A DNA stretch of 64,000 bases, taken from the NCBI GenBank assembly GCA_000720375.1, contig JOAA01000016.1:272829-336828 (forward strand), written 5' to 3'. This stretch comes from Rhodococcus rhodnii. Its GTDB lineage: Bacteria; Actinomycetota; Actinomycetes; Mycobacteriales; Pseudonocardiaceae. This document shows positions 8,954-18,379 of the stretch, one piece after another. The translations under genes were made by a program, and so were the position numbers. Below the pieces are notes generated by a model that did no database searches, was not told the origin of the DNA, and saw only the letters and a program-made list of their open reading frames with translations. Within the stretch, counting starts at the first letter, position 1, and each line of letters starts with the position of its first letter.

Positions 8954-9034
8954 TCCCCTCGGGGTGACGCTTCAAGATCAACCCGGTACGGTGGAGGTCC
9001 GGGTCGAGGCTGGGGGCGGCCAACCCCGAGGGGA
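8954..9034 (+). promoter_or_regulatory. Inverted repeat that includes the ribosome binding site of the next peptidase gene
   Basis: TCCCCTCGGGG (8954-8964) and CCCCGAGGGGA (9024-9034) are perfect 11-base reverse complements 59 bases apart, lying between the two S8 peptidase genes. The second arm contains the Shine-Dalgarno sequence GAGGGGA of the gene starting at 9043. If the arms pair in the mRNA, that site is hidden. The pairing is seen; the regulatory effect is inferred. Confidence 0.4.
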
Positions 9035-9042
9035 GTTCACAC

Positions 9043-12000
9043 ATGCGCGTGCTAGTCCACGCGGTGATCTTTGCCGCGCTCGTCAGCGGTGTGACGGTCG
9101 CACCTGCGGCTGCCGCACAACCTCCTACGACACAAGAGAAACCGAAGACGGTCACGCTCATCACCGGCGACAAGGTGACCGTCAGCAGACAAGGCGCCTC
9201 ATGGGACGTCCGGGTCCAGCCCGCCGCGAGAATCGGTGCGCGGGAAGGATTTCTCCGGCACGTCGGACCGAGCGGGGTCACGGTCATCCCCGCATCCGTC
9301 GCACCACTTGTCCGATCGGGCCAACTGGACCGAGCCCTGTTCGACGTGACCGGCCTGATCAACTTCGGTTACGACGACGAGCACACCCCGGATATCCCAC
9401 TATTGGTGGAATCCGGCCCCAGCGTGGCCGCGCTCGGCACCGTCACGCGTAACCTGCCCGCGGCCGGGATGACCGCGTTGGCCACGCCGAAGCGCGACGC
9501 GGCCAAGCTCTTCGAACTGGCCAAGCAACACAAGATCTGGCTCAACGGCAAGGCATATCCCACGCTGGACCGCAGCGTTCCGCAGGTCGGCGCACCGGGT
9601 GCGTGGCAGCAGGGCCACACCGGCGCCGGTTCGACGGTCGCCGTACTGGACACCGGGTACGACCCGGAGCACCCCGACCTGGCCGGGATCGTCAAGGGCG
9701 AGAAGGACTTCACCGGCGAGGGCATCCGTGACACGGTCGGGCACGGCACCCACGTCGCGGCGACCGTCGCCGGGCGCGGCAAGGCGTCCGGCGGCAAGTA
9801 CACCGGGGTCGCCAAGGACGCGAACCTGTTGATCGGCAAGGTCTGCATGACCTTCGGCTGCACGTTCGACGCGATTCTCGACGGCATGCAGTGGGCCGCC
9901 GACAGCGGCGCCAAGGTCGTCAACATGAGCCTCGGCGGCGGGCAGTCCGACGGCACCGATCCGATGTCGGCGGCGGTGAACCGGATCTCCGCGGAGAAGG
10001 GCACGCTGTTCGTCATCGCCTCGGGCAACGCGGGGCCAAGATCACGGGTCTCCACACCGGCCGCGGCCGACGCGGCGCTGGCCGTGGGCAGCGTGAACAA
10101 GCAGGACGTGGCCAGCCCGTTCTCCTCGCCGGGCCCACGGTTCAAGGACCACGCGGTCAAGCCGGACATCGCCGCCCCAGGCGAGGACGTCGTGGCCGCT
10201 CGCGCCAAGGGCACGCTCAACGACGTGGCCGTCGACGAGTTCCATGCCCGGCTGACCGGCACGTCCATGGCCACACCGCATGTCGCGGGCGCGGCGGCGA
10301 TCCTTGCCGCGCAACACCCCGACTGGACCGGCCAGCAGATCAAGGTCGCGCTGATGAACAGCGCGCACCCGGTCGCCGGTGCCACGGTCTACCAACAAGG
10401 CGCGGGCCGGTTGGACGTGGCTCGTGCGGTCAACCAGACCGTCAGCACCAACGTCGGCAGCCTCAGCCTCGGCTTTATCAAGTGGCCGGGACCGGGCGAG
10501 GTGCTGAGCAAGTCGTTGACGTACAAGAACTCCGGCGCGGCACCGGTCACGCTCGCGCTGTCGACCGACTCCGCCTTGTTCAAGGTCAGTGCCAACGAGG
10601 TGACTGTGCCCGCTGGCGGCGAGGCTTCCGTGACAGTCTCGTTCGACCCCGCTCAGGCCCCACACGCGGCTCATGGCGCATCGCTGTTGGCCAAGAGCGG
10701 ATCGACCGAGGTGCGTACCGCGGTCGGCGCGTACAAGGAGCCAGAGAGCTACGACCTCACCCTCCGGTCGATCGACCGCAACGGCGCTGTGAACGGTTTC
10801 GGCCTGGCCATGGTGATGAACCTGGACAACGCCGACATCTCGTTCTTCCCAGTGCTGCCCGGTGACACCATCCGGGTTCCGGCCGGGCGCTACGGCGCTC
10901 TCACGGACGTGGAAACGCCGGGAACGCCGCCCAGCGCCACCATGGTCCCCAGACCCGAGATAGCCGTCCGCGGCGACACCGTGCTCGAAGTGGATGCCCG
11001 GCCAGGGATCCCGGTCAGCATGACGGTCGACAAACCGGACGCGCGAAAGCTCGACGGCGTCTCCGGGCAGGGATTCCGGATCGGTGACTTCGTCGGCGGT
11101 CTGCTCACCGGCGGCCCGGCGGTGTACGCGACACCGACCGCGGGCAGACACGATCACTTCGTCTACTTCGACTCGGCGTCGTTCGAGCAGCCGTTGATCC
11201 GGCTCTTGGTCACCAAGCCGGAGCAGTTCGAGCCGATCGTGGACTGGGTTCCGGACTCGCCACGGATCACCGACACCCGCGAACTGTCCGCTGTGGACGT
11301 CGTCCGCGCCCGCCCGGAAGACCTGGCGCAGCGCGACGTTCGCGGCAAGCTCGCGGTCTTCACGGTGGCAGCAGGCGAGGAACTGGAGTTCAACCCGCGG
11401 CTCAGGGCGTTGCGAGACGTGGGCGCGGCTGCCGCCTTCATCTACTTCACCGACGGCGCTCCCGCCCTCACTGAGGCCCCGGCGATACCGACGGTGTACC
11501 CGTTGGACGATCAAGGGCCGCGGCTCGCGAAGCTGGGCACAGCCAGTGTGCGGCTCGCCGGGATACGGACGAGCCCGTATCACTACGAGCTTTCGTTCCC
11601 CAGCCACGGCAGCGTTCCGGCCAACCTCACTCGCCAGGTCAAGACCAAGGATCTGGCCGAGGTCCGTGCCAACTACCGTGCCACCGCGGCGACAGCGGAG
11701 GTACTGCCGGGAGTGACCGCGGTCGGGTTCGGCGGGATCGTGGCGATCGGCGGCCCGGCGATCCCGTTGCCCACCACACGCACCGAGTACTACTCGACCG
11801 ACACGGTCAGCTGGTCGAACCTGTTCCTCATCGACCGGCAGTACTACGTCACGAGCCCGGAGACGGTCTACCGGCGCGGCTCAGTGTCCACAGCGGACTG
11901 GAACAAGGCGGTGATCGGCCCGGGTGGTGCGCGGCTCAACCGCACCGGTGACAAGCTCGATGTCTTCCTCCCGCTGTTCACCGATGCCGCGCAGCGCGTT

Positions 12001-12504
12001 GGTCCCACGGTCCCGGCCGACAAGGGCGACACGGTGTTGTACGCGAACGGCAAGGAAATCGGCCGTAGCGGCGTCCCCGGATCCGGCGTGTTCACCGTGG
12101 CCGGACCGGCCGACTACCGGCTGAGCACGGAGGCGACCAGAGCGAACCCGAACTGGCCGCTGTCCACAAAGATCAGTGCGGAGTGGGTGTTCCGCTCGGC
12201 GCAGACCGGCACGTTACCGTCGATCACGCTCGACCCCAAGGTGGACAACGACAACTACGCCAAAGCCGGCACGTACTTCCCGATCCCGATACGGCCGGGC
12301 AAGGACGGCATGGTGCGTAAGGTCGAGATGTCCACCGACGACGGCACGACCTGGCGTCCGGCACCGCTGGTGAAGGTGCACGACCACTGGTGGGCGATCG
12401 TGTGGAACCCGTCTGACGGGTTCGTGTCACTGCGTGCCCAGGCGTCTTATCCAGACGGCAAGGGCGTTACCCAGACAGTCATTCGTGCTTATCGGGTGAA
12501 ATGA
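9043..12504 (+). CDS. Secreted S8 (subtilisin-like) peptidase, paralogue of the preceding gene
   Basis: A 1153-residue secreted protease with the same plan as its upstream neighbour: signal peptide ending near PAAAAQ, pro-region with VTLITGDKVTV, triad Asp203 (VLDTGYD), His237 (GHGTHVA) and Ser408 (GTSMATPHVAG), then long beta-rich C-terminal domains with a PA-like stretch (VRGKLAVFTVAAG). Long stretches around the active site are nearly identical to the paralogue, while the C-terminal half has drifted, indicating tandem duplication followed by divergence in the outer domains. ATG 9043 follows GAGGGGAG. Its leader can fold over the ribosome binding site. A strong hairpin follows the stop codon. 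Confidence 0.92.
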   Translation: MRVLVHAVIFAALVSGVTVAPAAAAQPPTTQEKPKTVTLITGDKVTVSRQGASWDVRVQPAARIGAREGFLRHVGPSGVTVIPASVAPLVRSGQLDRALFDVTGLINFGYDDEHTPDIPLLVESGPSVAALGTVTRNLPAAGMTALATPKRDAAKLFELAKQHKIWLNGKAYPTLDRSVPQVGAPGAWQQGHTGAGSTVAVLDTGYDPEHPDLAGIVKGEKDFTGEGIRDTVGHGTHVAATVAGRGKASGGKYTGVAKDANLLIGKVCMTFGCTFDAILDGMQWAADSGAKVVNMSLGGGQSDGTDPMSAAVNRISAEKGTLFVIASGNAGPRSRVSTPAAADAALAVGSVNKQDVASPFSSPGPRFKDHAVKPDIAAPGEDVVAARAKGTLNDVAVDEFHARLTGTSMATPHVAGAAAILAAQHPDWTGQQIKVALMNSAHPVAGATVYQQGAGRLDVARAVNQTVSTNVGSLSLGFIKWPGPGEVLSKSLTYKNSGAAPVTLALSTDSALFKVSANEVTVPAGGEASVTVSFDPAQAPHAAHGASLLAKSGSTEVRTAVGAYKEPESYDLTLRSIDRNGAVNGFGLAMVMNLDNADISFFPVLPGDTIRVPAGRYGALTDVETPGTPPSATMVPRPEIAVRGDTVLEVDARPGIPVSMTVDKPDARKLDGVSGQGFRIGDFVGGLLTGGPAVYATPTAGRHDHFVYFDSASFEQPLIRLLVTKPEQFEPIVDWVPDSPRITDTRELSAVDVVRARPEDLAQRDVRGKLAVFTVAAGEELEFNPRLRALRDVGAAAAFIYFTDGAPALTEAPAIPTVYPLDDQGPRLAKLGTASVRLAGIRTSPYHYELSFPSHGSVPANLTRQVKTKDLAEVRANYRATAATAEVLPGVTAVGFGGIVAIGGPAIPLPTTRTEYYSTDTVSWSNLFLIDRQYYVTSPETVYRRGSVSTADWNKAVIGPGGARLNRTGDKLDVFLPLFTDAAQRVGPTVPADKGDTVLYANGKEIGRSGVPGSGVFTVAGPADYRLSTEATRANPNWPLSTKISAEWVFRSAQTGTLPSITLDPKVDNDNYAKAGTYFPIPIRPGKDGMVRKVEMSTDDGTTWRPAPLVKVHDHWWAIVWNPSDGFVSLRAQASYPDGKGVTQTVIRAYRVK

Positions 12505-12509
12505 CCGAA

Positions 12510-12549
12510 CCAGGGTAGGGCCATCCCCCATAGGGTGGTCCTACCCTGG
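12510..12549 (+). terminator. Hairpin terminator after the second S8 peptidase
   Basis: CCAGGGTAGG (12510-12519) pairs perfectly with CCTACCCTGG (12540-12549), and further CCATCCC/GGGTGG pairing continues inside. It starts 6 bases after the stop codon. There is no T-tract, as is usual for high-GC actinobacterial terminators. It separates the peptidase genes from the ATPase gene downstream. Confidence 0.75.
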
Positions 12550-12590
12550 GGTGACGCGGATTGACGACGGGTAGGCCTACTGTCGGACGC

Positions 12591-14942
12591 ATGTCGATTG
12601 ACCACACCGCGCTCGGCACCATCGACGGCGGTTTGACCTCGGCCGAGGTCGCCGAGCGCGTCGCCGCGGGCAAGACCAACGACGTGCCCGCGCGGGCCAG
12701 CCGCACGGTCGGCCAGATCGTCCGGGCGAACGTGCTCACCCGGATCAACGCGATCTACGGTGTGCTGTTCGCGATCATCATGTCCACCGGGTACTTCCTG
12801 GACGGCATGTTCGGCCTGTTGATCATCTTCAACAGCGGTATCGGCATGATCCAGGAGCTGCGGGCCAAGCGGACGCTGGAGAAACTGGCCATCGTCGGGC
12901 AGGCGCGGCCCACCGTCCGGCGGGACGGCGCGCCCGTCGAGCTGGCGCCGAACGAGATCGTGCTCGACGACGTGATCGAACTCGGTCCCGGCGACAAGAT
13001 CGTCGTCGACGGCGTGGTGCTGGCCGCCGACTCGCTGGAGATCGACGAGTCACTGCTCACCGGCGAGTCCGACCCGGTCGTGAAGCACCCCGGCGACCAG
13101 GTGCTGTCCGGCAGTTTCGTGGTCGCCGGCAGCGGCGCCTACCGGGCGACCAAGGTCGGCAGGGACGCGTACGCCGCCAAGCTGGCCGAGGAAGCCAGCA
13201 AGTTCACGCTGGTCAAGTCCGAACTGCGGTCCGGCATCGACAAGATCCTCAAGTTCATCACGTTCCTGCTGATCCCGGCGGGTGCGCTGACCATCTACAA
13301 CCAGCTGTTCAACGTCAACGAGTCGCTCGCCGACGCCCTGCGCGGGATGGTCGCCGCGCTCGTGCCGATGGTGCCCGAGGGGCTCATCCTGATGACCAGC
13401 ATCGCGTTCGCCGTCGGGGTGATCCGGCTCGGCCAACGCCAATGCCTCGTCCAGGAGTTGCCCGCGATCGAAGGCCTCGCCCGCGTGGACGTCGTGTGCG
13501 CGGACAAAACCGGCACGCTGACCGAGAACGGTATGCGGTTGTCCGAAGTCCGTAGCACCAACGGCGACGCTTCGGTAACCCTCGCATTGGCCGCGTTGGC
13601 CCGTACCGAAGCCCGCCCCAACGCGAGCCTGCTCGCGATCGCGGAGGCGTACCCCGACGATCCGGGCTGGCACGCCACCGCCGTCGCGCCGTTCTCGTCC
13701 GCTCGCAAGTGGAGCGGTGCCAGCTTCACCGACCACGGCCACTGGGTCCTCGGCGCGCCAGATGTGTTGCTACCCGCCGGAGACGCAGCCCGCACCGAGG
13801 CCGAACAGATCGGATCGCAAGGCCTGCGTGTCCTCCTGCTCGGCCGAACCGATGTGCCGCTCGACTCTCACGAGGCGCCAGGCACAGTCCGTGCCGCCGC
13901 GCTTGTCGTGCTGGAGCAGAAGGTCCGCCCGGACGCCAAGGAAACCCTGGACTACTTCGCGTCCCAGAACGTGACGGTGAAGGTCATCTCCGGCGACAAC
14001 GCGCTGTCCGTCGGCGCCGTCGCGGCCTCGTTGGACCTGCCCAACTCAGCAGACCCGATCGACGCCCGAAACCTCCCCGAGGACAAGGAAGAACTCGCTT
14101 CGGTCCTGGAGGAGCGTGCCGTCTTCGGCCGCGTCACCCCCGCGCAGAAACGGTCGATGGTCGGCGCCCTCCAGTCGCGCAAACACACCGTGGCCATGAC
14201 CGGTGACGGCGTGAACGACGTGCTTGCGTTGAAGGACGCCGACATCGGCGTCGCCATGGGCTCCGGCAGCCCGGCAACCAGAGCCGTCGCCCAGATCGTG
14301 TTGCTGGACAACAAGTTCGCCACTCTGCCGCACGTCGTAGGCGAGGGCAGGCGCGTGATCGGCAACATCGAACGCGTCTCGAACCTGTTTCTGACCAAAA
14401 CGGTCTACTCGGTGATCCTCGCCCTGATGGTCGGCATCGCGCAGGTCAACTACCCGTTCCTGCCCCGGCACGTGACCGTGATCGCCTGGTTCACCATCGG
14501 CATCCCAGCGTTCGTGCTGTCGCTGGCCCCCAACAACGAACGCGCCCGCACCGGCTTCGTCGCCAGAGTCATGCGCATGGCGATCCCGTCAGGCGCGATC
14601 ATCGCCACCGCAACCTTTGTCGCCTACATGCTCGTCCACAACGAGACCACCAGCGAACGCTCAGGCACGACCGCCCTGATCACCCTGATGATCATCGCCC
14701 TGTGGGTCCTCGCAATCGTGGCGCGCCCGTACAAGTGGTGGAAGATCGGCCTGATCGCCCTGATGTCGACAGCCTCGCTCCTGCTGTTCGTCCTGCCCTT
14801 CACCCAACGCTTCTTCGCCCTCGACCCCACCAACACCAGCTACACGATGCTGGCGATCGGCATCGCCGCCATCGGCGTAGTCCTGGTCGAGATCGTCTGG
14901 TGGATCCAACGCAAACTCATGCCACCCCCAGTCGAGGACTGA
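12591..14942 (+). CDS. ctpE: P-type cation-transporting ATPase, CtpE-like
   Basis: A 783-residue membrane ATPase. It has the actuator loop LLTGES, the phosphorylation motif DKTGTLTE with Asp305, the hinge motif TGDGVND, paired N-terminal membrane helices around residues 45-85, and several C-terminal helices. The fourth membrane segment carries PEGL rather than the CPC of heavy-metal pumps. Length, PEGL and N-terminal pattern match mycobacterial CtpE, which is implicated in calcium uptake; the ion specificity here is inferred. ATG 12591 is the best start, though its Shine-Dalgarno is weak; a TTG at 12561 would add ten residues. Confidence 0.82.
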   Translation: MSIDHTALGTIDGGLTSAEVAERVAAGKTNDVPARASRTVGQIVRANVLTRINAIYGVLFAIIMSTGYFLDGMFGLLIIFNSGIGMIQELRAKRTLEKLAIVGQARPTVRRDGAPVELAPNEIVLDDVIELGPGDKIVVDGVVLAADSLEIDESLLTGESDPVVKHPGDQVLSGSFVVAGSGAYRATKVGRDAYAAKLAEEASKFTLVKSELRSGIDKILKFITFLLIPAGALTIYNQLFNVNESLADALRGMVAALVPMVPEGLILMTSIAFAVGVIRLGQRQCLVQELPAIEGLARVDVVCADKTGTLTENGMRLSEVRSTNGDASVTLALAALARTEARPNASLLAIAEAYPDDPGWHATAVAPFSSARKWSGASFTDHGHWVLGAPDVLLPAGDAARTEAEQIGSQGLRVLLLGRTDVPLDSHEAPGTVRAAALVVLEQKVRPDAKETLDYFASQNVTVKVISGDNALSVGAVAASLDLPNSADPIDARNLPEDKEELASVLEERAVFGRVTPAQKRSMVGALQSRKHTVAMTGDGVNDVLALKDADIGVAMGSGSPATRAVAQIVLLDNKFATLPHVVGEGRRVIGNIERVSNLFLTKTVYSVILALMVGIAQVNYPFLPRHVTVIAWFTIGIPAFVLSLAPNNERARTGFVARVMRMAIPSGAIIATATFVAYMLVHNETTSERSGTTALITLMIIALWVLAIVARPYKWWKIGLIALMSTASLLLFVLPFTQRFFALDPTNTSYTMLAIGIAAIGVVLVEIVWWIQRKLMPPPVED

Positions 14943-15444
14943 CCGGCATGTGATCGAAGCCGTGCCCTGGGCTGTGGACAACCCACCGAGCTGGATCTCC
15001 ACGCGCCCCAAACTGTCGGTACCCCCGACTACGCTGGTGATCGGGGGCCAGCGGCCGCCCTGGGCGCAGCCGCAACTAAAGCCCCGCCTCACAGGCCCTG
15101 GTTGACCGAGATGCCCGAGCTGATCACCGTGATCGTCAACACCGCCGCGCAGATAGCGACAACGAGTGAGGAGAACGCCACGCACGGCGTGCGAAGTTGC
15201 CCAATTCCGCCATGCGCGCATTCGCACCTCAGCGGGGCAGCGACGGAAACCAAACCTGCCGACTGTGGCGCGGGTCACGTCCGTCTGTCTCGGTTGGACA
15301 CCACGTGGCATGGCGCGAAGGGGTCGACGCTGAACTGGAACGCGCATCCGCCTGTGCCGCAAAGGTGAACACGGCATGCCAGAAAGGTCGACACACCATG
15401 CTGGAACGGTGGACACGCCGGGGGTATAGGCGGGGAGGTGGCTC
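14943..15444. other. 500-base intergenic stretch with a possible terminator and a tiny membrane ORF
   Basis: No solid gene is present. CCCCCGA (15022-15028) and TCGGGGG (15041-15047) form a 7-bp stem with a 12-base loop and may terminate the ATPase gene. On the minus strand, 15089-15181 encodes a 30-residue peptide from GTG to TGA with one continuous hydrophobic run (SSLVVAICAAVLTITVI). It has no clear ribosome binding site, so it stays a candidate only. The remainder, up to the convergent gene ending at 15445, shows nothing recognisable. Confidence 0.4.
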
Positions 15445-16158
15445 TCAAGCGGCCTTGCGGTCATGGCTGGCGGGCCGGAGCCAGGGCCTGCTGGGACCGG
15501 CGCGCCGATCCTCATCCGGCTCCGAACTCACCTGCGAGGACTCATCGTCATCCTCACGCACGGTCGGCGAGGGATCGCCACCCCGCTTGTGCTCCCGTTG
15601 CACCAAGTACAGCAGCGCAACTCCAGCCAGCAGCGGGATGTGCGACAACAGCCGCGAAGCCGGAACCCCGATCGTCGCCAAATCGATCACCGAGAACACG
15701 ACCAAAGCCGCCACGAACACCCCAACCGCGGGCAGCAACCCACTGGCCCGCTTGGTCTGCCAAGCGGCCGCGAGCATCGCGAGCCCCAGCGCCAAGTTCC
15801 ACGCCGCGCCCTCGCTGATCAAGTGGGGCGTCAACGTGGCACCGTGCGCCGAATGCGTGTCCGTGCCGAACAACTGGGCCACAGCGAGCAGCAGCTGGAT
15901 CAGGCCCACCCCGGCCAGTGCTATCCGGGCGACCGGCTTGCGGCGCGGCGTCGTCTCCGCCAGCACCGACGACACCAGGTCCGGTGTCGGCACGAACGAG
16001 CGCACCTTCACGCGGCGGTTGAGGTCCATCGCGGCGGAGTACCAGTCCTGGCAGGACGCGCAGGTCTCCAGATGCGCGTCCACGTCGGCTTCTGGCCACC
16101 CCAAGGATTCGCCGTCCAGCCGGGCGGACAGGGCCTGGATGCACGTCCCACAGTCCAT
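15445..16158 (-). CDS. Zinc-finger (zf-HC2-like) membrane protein
   Basis: A 237-residue protein. The N-terminus (MDCGTCIQALSARLDGE, then DAHLETCASCQDW near residue 27) has the His/Cys pattern of the putative zinc finger found in anti-sigma factors. Four hydrophobic segments follow, around residues 80-100, 115-133, 140-165 and 172-186, then an acidic, Ser-rich tail. Anti-sigma factors of this kind sit in the membrane and bind a sigma factor, but no sigma factor gene is nearby, so the partner is unknown. ATG 16158 is the only sensible start. It lies 37 bases downstream of the ankyrin gene on the same strand and may share its transcript. Confidence 0.75.
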   Translation of the reverse strand: MDCGTCIQALSARLDGESLGWPEADVDAHLETCASCQDWYSAAMDLNRRVKVRSFVPTPDLVSSVLAETTPRRKPVARIALAGVGLIQLLLAVAQLFGTDTHSAHGATLTPHLISEGAAWNLALGLAMLAAAWQTKRASGLLPAVGVFVAALVVFSVIDLATIGVPASRLLSHIPLLAGVALLYLVQREHKRGGDPSPTVREDDDESSQVSSEPDEDRRAGPSRPWLRPASHDRKAA

Positions 16159-16195
16159 GCCTACATAGTCGCCCGTGACAGCCCGGTAGTTCCCG

Positions 16196-16564
16196 TCAGC
16201 CCTTGCGCTCGAACAGCGCGAGCAACTCGAGCCTGCCGAACATCCGCGCTGTGTCCACCGCCGACGGGGTTCCGGCGAACGGGTCCGCTCCCCCGTCCAG
16301 CAAGGCCTCGACCACGCCGTCCGAGGCTTTGAACACCGCTCCGGCCAGCGGTGTCTGGCCTCGGTCGTTCGCTCTGTTCGTGTCCGCGCCCCGGTTGACC
16401 AGCGTGGACACCGCTTCGACGTGACCGTGGTACGCCGCCAGCATGATCAGGGTGTCGCCCACCTCGTTGCTGAGGTTCACCGGCACGCCGCCGTCGATCA
16501 GCTCCGCCAGTCTGCCGGCGTCGCCTTCCCGCGCCGCGGCGAAGGCCGCCTCTTGGTCTCCCAC
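16196..16564 (-). CDS. Small ankyrin-repeat protein
   Basis: A 122-residue protein made almost entirely of about three ankyrin repeats, with the signatures GDTLIMLAAYHGHVEAV, LVNRGADTN and GQTPLAGAVF. The repeats form a protein-binding surface; the partner is unknown. There is no signal peptide. The GTG start at 16564 has no visible Shine-Dalgarno sequence, so it may be translated from a leaderless mRNA. The zinc-finger membrane protein gene follows on the same strand. Confidence 0.82.
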   Translation of the reverse strand: MGDQEAAFAAAREGDAGRLAELIDGGVPVNLSNEVGDTLIMLAAYHGHVEAVSTLVNRGADTNRANDRGQTPLAGAVFKASDGVVEALLDGGADPFAGTPSAVDTARMFGRLELLALFERKG

Positions 16565-16763
16565 GGTGATCAGGGTGGCACACCCCGCTGACTAGGGCAT
16601 AACGGTCCGATGACCGGGCCGCTGAATGCGCAGATAACGTTTTGGAAATGTTTTGCGCGCGATGAATACGACCAGTCGCCGATTGACCGCCGTAAGTGAT
16701 ATCAATACGGAGCGTTTTCGGTTGATCGCCTGGCGTGAATGCGACCGACTGCGCACATGAGAA

Positions 16764-16807
16764 CGGGTAGTCCACGTCCATCGCGTTTCATGGACATGAA
16801 CTACCCG
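16764..16807 (-). terminator. Hairpin just downstream of the tRNA-like gene
   Basis: CGGGTAGT (16764-16771) pairs with ACTACCCG (16800-16807). Inside, GTCCAT (16776-16781) pairs with ATGGAC (16790-16795), giving two stems separated by a 4/4 internal loop. It lies 8 bases past the 3' end of the tRNA-like gene on the minus strand, so it probably terminates that transcript or defines its processed end. Confidence 0.6.
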
Positions 16808-16815
16808 GTCAGCGT

Positions 16816-16889
16816 GCCCCCGACCGGATTCGAACCGGCACTCCAACCCTTTTAAGGGGCTTGCCTCTGCCTGTTGGGCTACGGGGGCG
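16816..16889 (-). tRNA. tRNA-like gene, anticodon UAA, class I (short variable loop)
   Basis: The minus strand folds into a complete cloverleaf of 74 nucleotides: acceptor GCCCCCG/CGGGGGC, D stem GCC/GGC, anticodon stem AGCCC/GGGTT with loop CTTAAAA, variable loop GGAGT, T arm GCCGG-TTCGAAT-CCGGT, discriminator A. No CCA is encoded. The loop places UAA at 34-36, which reads the leucine codon UUA, yet bacterial tRNA-Leu normally has a long class II variable arm and this one has five bases. It could be an unusual functional tRNA, one charged with another amino acid, or a tRNA-derived element. All stems pair well (three G-U type pairs at most), arguing against simple decay. Confidence 0.75.
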
Positions 16890-16969
16890 CGTGAAGCCTA
16901 AGCGTTCCGGCGCTCCCTTTGGAGCCACTTTCCGACAACTCATCCAGCTGGCCTATCGAATTGGTCCAC

Positions 16970-18298
16970 TCAGCTCTTCGCTGCTCGGGTGAATTCGGTC
17001 TTCGGGTCCTGGATCTGTCCCATCGAGATGACCTCCCGGCGGAACACGAATGCGCCGAGCCAGTCGAACATGATGCGCACCTTGCGGTTGAAGGTGGGCA
17101 TCCGCGACAGGTGGTACGCCCGGTGCAGGCCCCACGCGAGGAAGCCCTTCAACCGGATCACCCCGAGCACATCGGTAACACCTTTATAGAGCCCCAGCGA
17201 GGCCACAGAGCCCTGGTACTTGTGGACATAGGGTTTCTGCTTCTTGCCCCGCAGCGCGGCCAGCACGTTGGGCACCAGCCGCTTGGCCTGACGAACCGCG
17301 TGCTGAGCAGACGGGCTGCACGTGGCGGTCGGGTCTTCGGCCGTGCGCGACAGGTCCGGCACGGCGGCGTTGTCGCCGGCCGCCCACGCGTCCGAGAGTC
17401 CTTCGACCTGCAGTTCGGCCGTGCACCGGACCCGGCCGCGCTGGTCGAGCGGCAGGTCGGTGTTGGCCAGCATCGGGTTGGCCTTGACGCCCGCGGTCCA
17501 GATGATCGTGTCGGCGTCGAACTCCGTGCCGTCGTCGAGGATCACGTGCCCGTTCTCCAACGACTTGGCCCGCGTGTCGAGGAACACCTCGATCCCGCGC
17601 CTCTCAAGCACCTTGACGGTGTAGACGCCCATCTTGGCGCTCACCTCGGGCATGATCCGGTTGGACGCCTCGACGAGCACCCAGCGCATGTCCTTGGCGC
17701 TGATCGTGTCGTAGTAGCGAACCGCGTACCGGGCCATGTCCTCGAGCTCGGCCAGCGCCTCGACACCGGCGTACCCGCCGCCGATGACCACGAAGGACAG
17801 CAGCTTGCGCCGCAGCTCCGGGTCGCTGGTCGACTCGGCGAGGTCGAGCCGCGACAACACGTGGTTACGGAGGTAGATCGCCTCACCCACGGTCTTGAAG
17901 CCGACGCCCCGCTCCTCAAGGCCGGGGATCGGCAGCAGCCGGGACACCGAACCGAGCGCGCTGATCAACAGGTCGTACTCGACCGTGTCGGTGTGCCCGT
18001 CGATCGCTTCGACGGTCGCCGTCTTGGTCGCGTGGTCGATCTTGGTGACGCGACCGGTCAGCACATGGCAGCGCTTCAGGACCTTCCGCAGCGGCACCAC
18101 GACGTGGCGCGGCTCGATGGATCCGGCTGCCGCTTCCGGCAGGAACGGCTGATACGTCATGTGCGGCTGGGGGTCGACGACCGTGACCGACGCTTCGAGT
18201 GACCGCAGTTTCTTCTGCAGGCCCAACGCCGTGTACAGCCCGACATACCCACCGCCGACGATGAGGATCCGCTTCGGCTGCTTCTTGCCCTTGGCCAT
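16970..18298 (-). CDS. ndh: Type II NADH dehydrogenase (NDH-2)
   Basis: A 442-residue flavoprotein that passes electrons from NADH to menaquinone without pumping protons, at the inner face of the membrane. The N-terminal FAD-binding Rossmann motif is ILIVGGGYVGLYTA (residues 11-24). A second dinucleotide motif FVVIGGGYAGVEA binds NAD(H). Further family signatures are TYQPFLPEAAAG, the segment WAAGDNAAVPD that contacts FAD, and a C-terminal amphipathic region (GFLAWGLHRAYHL) for membrane attachment. Length fits mycobacterial Ndh. ATG 18298 is followed by a basic stretch typical of the family. The gene stands alone; the next minus-strand gene downstream is the tRNA-like gene. Confidence 0.92.
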   Translation of the reverse strand: MAKGKKQPKRILIVGGGYVGLYTALGLQKKLRSLEASVTVVDPQPHMTYQPFLPEAAAGSIEPRHVVVPLRKVLKRCHVLTGRVTKIDHATKTATVEAIDGHTDTVEYDLLISALGSVSRLLPIPGLEERGVGFKTVGEAIYLRNHVLSRLDLAESTSDPELRRKLLSFVVIGGGYAGVEALAELEDMARYAVRYYDTISAKDMRWVLVEASNRIMPEVSAKMGVYTVKVLERRGIEVFLDTRAKSLENGHVILDDGTEFDADTIIWTAGVKANPMLANTDLPLDQRGRVRCTAELQVEGLSDAWAAGDNAAVPDLSRTAEDPTATCSPSAQHAVRQAKRLVPNVLAALRGKKQKPYVHKYQGSVASLGLYKGVTDVLGVIRLKGFLAWGLHRAYHLSRMPTFNRKVRIMFDWLGAFVFRREVISMGQIQDPKTEFTRAAKS

Positions 18299-18379
18299 GG
18301 CTCTATGGTCGCACCATCTCGCCGGCCCCGCCCGTCGCCCCTGGTCAGGTGTGACCCCGGTCGCGAACTGACGATTGGT

